Shown in pieces: positions 60,463 to 64,000 of a stretch of 64,000 nucleotides of DNA. The position numbers were made by a program, and so were the translations under genes. The notes below the pieces were generated by a model. That model did no database searches. It worked only from the letters and a program-made list of their open reading frames with translations, and was not told where the DNA came from. Source of the DNA: Cupriavidus sp. U2 (GTDB lineage: Bacteria > Pseudomonadota > Gammaproteobacteria > Burkholderiales > Burkholderiaceae); NCBI RefSeq assembly GCF_009663685.2, contig NZ_RCOG02000026.1:62001-126000 (forward strand), given 5' to 3'. Position 1 is the stretch's first letter, and each line of letters starts with the position of its first letter.

Positions 60463-61830
60463 ATGAACGCAACACCCGCTTCCAGCGCGGCCGCCGCATC
60501 CGGCGCCCGCCGCACCAACGTCCGCTACTGGATTCTTGCCCTGATCTTTATCGTGACCACGATCAATTACGCCGATCGTGCCACGCTGTCCATCACCGGC
60601 CCGGCCATGCGCGAGGAGTTCGGCTTCTCGGCGGTGCAGATGGGCTATATCTTCTCGGCCTTCAGCTGGGCCTATGTGATGGCGCAGATCCCGGGCGGCT
60701 GGCTGCTCGACCGTTTCGGCGCGCGCCGCATCTATGCCTTCAGCATTTTCCTGTGGTCGTTCTTCACGCTGCTGCAAGGCTGGATTGGCGTTTTCGCTAC
60801 GATCGGCCAGGCCATCAGCGTGCTGTTCGCGCTGCGCTTTGCCGTGGGACTGGCGGAATCACCGGCTTTCCCGGCCAACGCCAAGGTGGTGGCCAGTTGG
60901 TTCCCGACCGCCGAGCGCGGTACCGCATCGGCCATCTTCAACGCCGCGCAGTATTTTGCGGCCGTGGTGTTCACGCCGCTGATGGCGTGGATCGTTCATA
61001 GCTGGGGCTGGCACCATGTGTACCTGTGGATGGGCATCATGGGCATGCTGCTGGCGCTGGTCTGGCTCAAGGTCATGCGCAGCCCGGCCACGCACACCGG
61101 CGTCAACCAGGCCGAACTCGACCATATCGCGCAGGGCGGCGGCCTGATCCACATGGGCGAAGGCGAAGAAGCCAAGAAGGGCGGCCGCGCGGCCAATCCG
61201 GCCGGCTGGTTCTACGCCAGGCAGCTGCTGACCAACCGCATGCTGGCCGGCGTCTACCTGGGCCAGTACTGCATCAACGTGCTGACGTACTTCTTCCTGA
61301 CGTGGTTCCCGGTGTACCTGGTGCAGGCGCGCGGCATGTCGATCCTGAAGGCCGGTTTCGTGGCCTCGCTGCCGGCCATCTGCGGTTTTCTGGGCGGCGT
61401 GCTGGGCGGCGTGATCTCCGACACGCTGCTGCGCCGCGGCCATTCGCTGACGCTGGCCCGCAAGGTACCCATCGTGGCCGGCATGCTGCTGTCGGTGTCG
61501 ATGATCGCGTGCAACTACGTCGATGCCGAATGGCTGGTCGTGGCCATCATGGCGCTGGCGTTCTTCGGCAAGGGCATTGGCGCGCTGGGCTGGGCCGTGG
61601 TGGCCGATACGGCGCCCAAGGAAGTGATCGGCCTGGCCGGCAGCATTTTCAACACGTTTGGCAATATCGCGGGCATCGTGACGCCGATTGTGATCGGCTA
61701 TATCCTGAGCGCCACGGGCTCGTTCAACGGCGCGCTGGTCTTTGTGGGCATCAACGCCCTGGTGACCGTGCTGAGCTACCTGGTGATCGTCAAGGACATT
61801 CGCCGTGTCGAACTGAAGCACCCCCAATAA
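60463..61830 (+). CDS. MFS glucarate/galactarate transporter
   Basis: The 455-residue protein has 12 membrane helices and the anion:cation symporter pattern of GudP/Gar[21 protein letters not shown] in helix 1, [20 protein letters not shown] and [20 protein letters not shown]. It imports the aldarates broken down by GarD and KdgD. It lies 16 bases before garD and opposite kdgD. An insertion around residues 215-250 is longer than in the E. coli proteins. Confidence 0.92.
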   Translation: MNATPASSAAAASGARRTNVRYWILALIFIVTTINYADRATLSITGPAMREEFGFSAVQMGYIFSAFSWAYVMAQIPGGWLLDRFGARRIYAFSIFLWSFFTLLQGWIGVFATIGQAISVLFALRFAVGLAESPAFPANAKVVASWFPTAERGTASAIFNAAQYFAAVVFTPLMAWIVHSWGWHHVYLWMGIMGMLLALVWLKVMRSPATHTGVNQAELDHIAQGGGLIHMGEGEEAKKGGRAANPAGWFYARQLLTNRMLAGVYLGQYCINVLTYFFLTWFPVYLVQARGMSILKAGFVASLPAICGFLGGVLGGVISDTLLRRGHSLTLARKVPIVAGMLLSVSMIACNYVDAEWLVVAIMALAFFGKGIGALGWAVVADTAPKEVIGLAGSIFNTFGNIAGIVTPIVIGYILSATGSFNGALVFVGINALVTVLSYLVIVKDIRRVELKHPQ

Positions 61831-61846
61831 AGAAGGAATCCCCACC

Positions 61847-63436
61847 ATGTCGGACCTGTCGGTACAGAACGCCCAGGCCGCGGAGCAACGTCCGCCGCTG
61901 TACATCCGCATCCACGCCAATGACAACGTGGCCATCGTCGCCAATGACGGCGGCCTGCCTGCCGGCACGGTGTTCCCGTGCGGCCTGACCCTGGTGGAAC
62001 GCGTGCCGCAGGGCCACAAGGTGGCGCTGACGGACCTGAAAAAGGGCGACGCGGTCACGCGCTACAACGTGACCATCGGCTACGCGCTGCAGGACCTGCC
62101 GCGCGGCAGCTGGGTCAACGAGCGCGTGATCGAAATGCCCGTGGCTCCGGGGCTGACCGACCTGCCGATCGGCACGCGCCTGCCCGAGCCGCTGCCGCCG
62201 CTGGAAGGGTACACGTTCGAAGGCTTCCGCAATCCGGACGGCTCGGTGGGCACCCGCAACATCCTGGCCATCACCCAGACCGTGCAGTGCGTGGCTGGCG
62301 TGGTCGATCACGCGGTCAAGCGCATCAAGGCCGAACTGCTGCCGAAATATCCGAACGTTGACGACGTGATCGGGCTGGAGCACACGTACGGCTGCGGCGT
62401 GGCCATCGATGCGCCCGATGCCGTGGTGCCGATCCGCACGCTGCGCAATATCGCGCTGAACCCGAATTTTGGCGGAACTGCCATGATGGTGAGCCTGGGC
62501 TGCGAGAAGCTGCAACCTGAGCGCCTGATGCCACCGGGCACGATTCCGATCCAGACCGGCGCCGGCGAAGTGCAGGTGGGTGTTGTCTGCCTGCAGGACG
62601 ACAAGCATGTGGGCTTCGGCTCGATGATCGATTCGATCGTGCAGATGGCCATTCCGCACCTCGAGGCGCTCAATGCGCGCAAGCGCGAGACGGTACCTGT
62701 TTCCGAGCTGGTGGTAGGCGTGCAGTGCGGCGGCAGCGATGCGTTCTCGGGCGTCACCGCCAACCCGGCCGTCGGCTTTGCCACCGACCTGCTGGTGCGT
62801 GCCGGCGCCACGGTGATGTTCTCGGAAGTGACCGAAGTGCGCGACGGCATCGACCAGCTGACCTCGCGCGCCGCCACGCCCGAAGTGGCCGAGGCGATGA
62901 TTCGCGAGATGGACTGGTATGACAAATACCTGGACCGTGGCCGCGTGGACCGCAGCGCCAACACCACGCCCGGCAACAAGAAGGGCGGCCTGTCGAACAT
63001 CGTCGAGAAGGCCATGGGGTCGATCGTGAAATCGGGCAGCGCGCCGATCTCGGGCGTGGTGTCGCCCGGCGACAAGGTTCGCACCAAGGGCCTGATCTAC
63101 GCCGCCACGCCGGCCAGCGACTTTATCTGCGGCACGCTGCAACTGGCGGCCGGCATGAACCTGCACGTGTTCACCACGGGCCGGGGCACGCCTTACGGCC
63201 TGGCCGAGGTGCCGGTCATCAAGGTGGCTACCCGCAGCGATCTGGCGCGCCGCTGGCACGACCTGATGGATGTCAACGCCGGCCGCATCGCCACGGGCGA
63301 AGCCACCATCGAGGATGTGGGCTGGGAGCTGTTCCGCCTGATGATCGACGTGGCCAGCGGCCGCAAGAAGACCTGGGCCGAGCACCATGGCCTGCACAAT
63401 TCGCTGGCACTGTTCAACCCGGCGCCGGTGACCTGA
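61847..63436 (+). CDS. garD: galactarate dehydratase
   Basis: The 529-residue protein matches GarD/UxaA: an N-terminal SAF domain (about residues 17-100) and a C-terminal domain with [29 protein letters not shown] and [20 protein letters not shown]. It dehydrates galactarate to 5-keto-4-deoxyglucarate. AAGGA lies nine bases before the ATG at 61847. With kdgD and the transporter it forms an aldarate uptake and breakdown module. Confidence 0.94.
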   Translation: MSDLSVQNAQAAEQRPPLYIRIHANDNVAIVANDGGLPAGTVFPCGLTLVERVPQGHKVALTDLKKGDAVTRYNVTIGYALQDLPRGSWVNERVIEMPVAPGLTDLPIGTRLPEPLPPLEGYTFEGFRNPDGSVGTRNILAITQTVQCVAGVVDHAVKRIKAELLPKYPNVDDVIGLEHTYGCGVAIDAPDAVVPIRTLRNIALNPNFGGTAMMVSLGCEKLQPERLMPPGTIPIQTGAGEVQVGVVCLQDDKHVGFGSMIDSIVQMAIPHLEALNARKRETVPVSELVVGVQCGGSDAFSGVTANPAVGFATDLLVRAGATVMFSEVTEVRDGIDQLTSRAATPEVAEAMIREMDWYDKYLDRGRVDRSANTTPGNKKGGLSNIVEKAMGSIVKSGSAPISGVVSPGDKVRTKGLIYAATPASDFICGTLQLAAGMNLHVFTTGRGTPYGLAEVPVIKVATRSDLARRWHDLMDVNAGRIATGEATIEDVGWELFRLMIDVASGRKKTWAEHHGLHNSLALFNPAPVT

Positions 63437-63461
63437 GCGGAAGTGCGGAGGAGGGCGCTTT

Positions 63462-63493
63462 CTGCCGTGATCCCCGTTATCCGATCACGGCAG
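63462..63493 (+). terminator. hairpin after garD
   Basis: CTGCCGTGATC pairs with GATCACGGCAG around a ten-base loop, starting 25 bases after the garD stop. There is no T-run, so it may act as a messenger-end structure. Confidence 0.55.
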
Positions 63494-63529
63494 GGCCGCC
63501 TTCCCCGGCAGTAGCGGAGCGATGGTCCG

Positions 63530-63907
63530 CTACTGCATGCATTTTTCCTGATAAACCTTCTGCAGTTGCCGGCGGGTGCGGTCGCGCTCGACCGTCGAGA
63601 TTTCATTGCCCTGGCTGTTTTCGACCGGCGCGTTCGAGGGCCGGTAGCTGCGGCGCGGGGTTTCGCCGATCTGCAAGGCCAGCTGGTCGCATTGCTCTTC
63701 GAGCGTGGGCGCATGCGACGGTGTGGGCTGGAAGCGGATCGAGCCTTGGCGGACCGCATCGGAAATGGCGTCGTTGATGGCGGCGTCGCCCGGGGACGGC
63801 TGCGGTGTCTGGGCATGCCCATGGAAAACGGGCGTCAGACCGGCGAACACGATGACGAACGACGCGGCGAACAATGCGAGTCGGTTTGCATGACGGCGCA
63901 GCAGCAT
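63530..63907 (-). CDS. small secreted protein of unknown function
   Basis: The 125-residue product has a Sec signal peptide ending at GHAQ and a mature part with two cysteines, one in LEEQCDQLALQIGET and one in the C-terminal YQEKCMQ. This layout with a basic helix before the last cysteine is common in small periplasmic proteins of Burkholderiaceae. I do not recognise a named family. It is convergent with garD. Confidence 0.68.
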   Translation of the reverse strand: MLLRRHANRLALFAASFVIVFAGLTPVFHGHAQTPQPSPGDAAINDAISDAVRQGSIRFQPTPSHAPTLEEQCDQLALQIGETPRRSYRPSNAPVENSQGNEISTVERDRTRRQLQKVYQEKCMQ

Positions 63908-64000
63908 GGATATCTCCGTGGCGTACTGGCACGCCCGCCGCAGGGCGGCGGGTGGCGGGTCGCAACCACCCTGGAGGGTGGATCAGCCGATGGTAGCGCC

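Overview
This window is a G+C-rich chromosomal segment with dense gene packing. Gene content points to a betaproteobacterium of the Burkholderiaceae, most likely Cupriavidus or a close relative. The pointers are a CreA-family protein, an HU protein carrying a lysine/alanine-rich H1-like tail, an OpgGH glucan operon, a stand-alone RibB under an FMN riboswitch, and many transport and sugar-acid catabolic operons. The genus is inference; no rRNA, tRNA, prophage, insertion sequence or CRISPR array was seen.

Layout. 1-8560: the 5' part of a secreted Pro/Asp-repeat protein, a MarR-controlled tripartite efflux operon (MarR, FUSC pump, DUF1656, HlyD adaptor, NodT-type outer-membrane lipoprotein), a MetQ-like binding protein and an FMN reductase. 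8573-14541 (minus): an amidase, the glutathione-dependent formaldehyde pair fghA/adhC, a nucleotide-translocase-like transporter and a Tat-exported aldo/keto reductase. 14792-21682: livHMGF without a binding protein, a GNAT, then on the minus strand a c-type cytochrome with a sorbosone/glucose-dehydrogenase-like enzyme, and a Leu/Ile/Val-type binding protein. 22004-25251: a two-HKD phospholipase D followed by an overlapping, AT-richer Sel1-repeat lipoprotein; this looks like a type VI lipase effector and immunity pair.

25344-32714: a divergent catabolic cluster with GntP permease, RidA, N-acyl-D-amino-acid deacylase and RpiR regulator on the minus strand, facing a DSD1-type PLP deaminase, KDG kinase and KDPG aldolase on the plus strand. 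The parts form an apparently complete route for N-acetyl-D-glucosaminate (oxidised GlcNAc) to pyruvate and glyceraldehyde-3-phosphate. This is the most interesting system in the window.

32852-40355: an entericidin, a catalytically degenerate GGDEF-EAL protein with a pseudoknot-capable leader, a CNNM/CorC protein, a HigBA toxin-antitoxin module, an XRE regulator, the FMN riboswitch with ribB, and small secreted proteins. 40849-50349: opgGH, a Bcr/CflA exporter, MscS, AmtB and HU. 50547-58899: thioesterase, CreA, acyl-CoA synthetase plus SDR, arylamine N-acetyltransferase, Mpo1-like protein, tailed HU, a 2-oxoglutarate/Fe(II)-type oxygenase and an enoyl-CoA hydratase homologue. 59116-63436: a divergent glucarate/galactarate locus (kdgD against an MFS transporter and garD) whose two promoters share a palindromic site. 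The window closes with a small secreted protein of unknown function.
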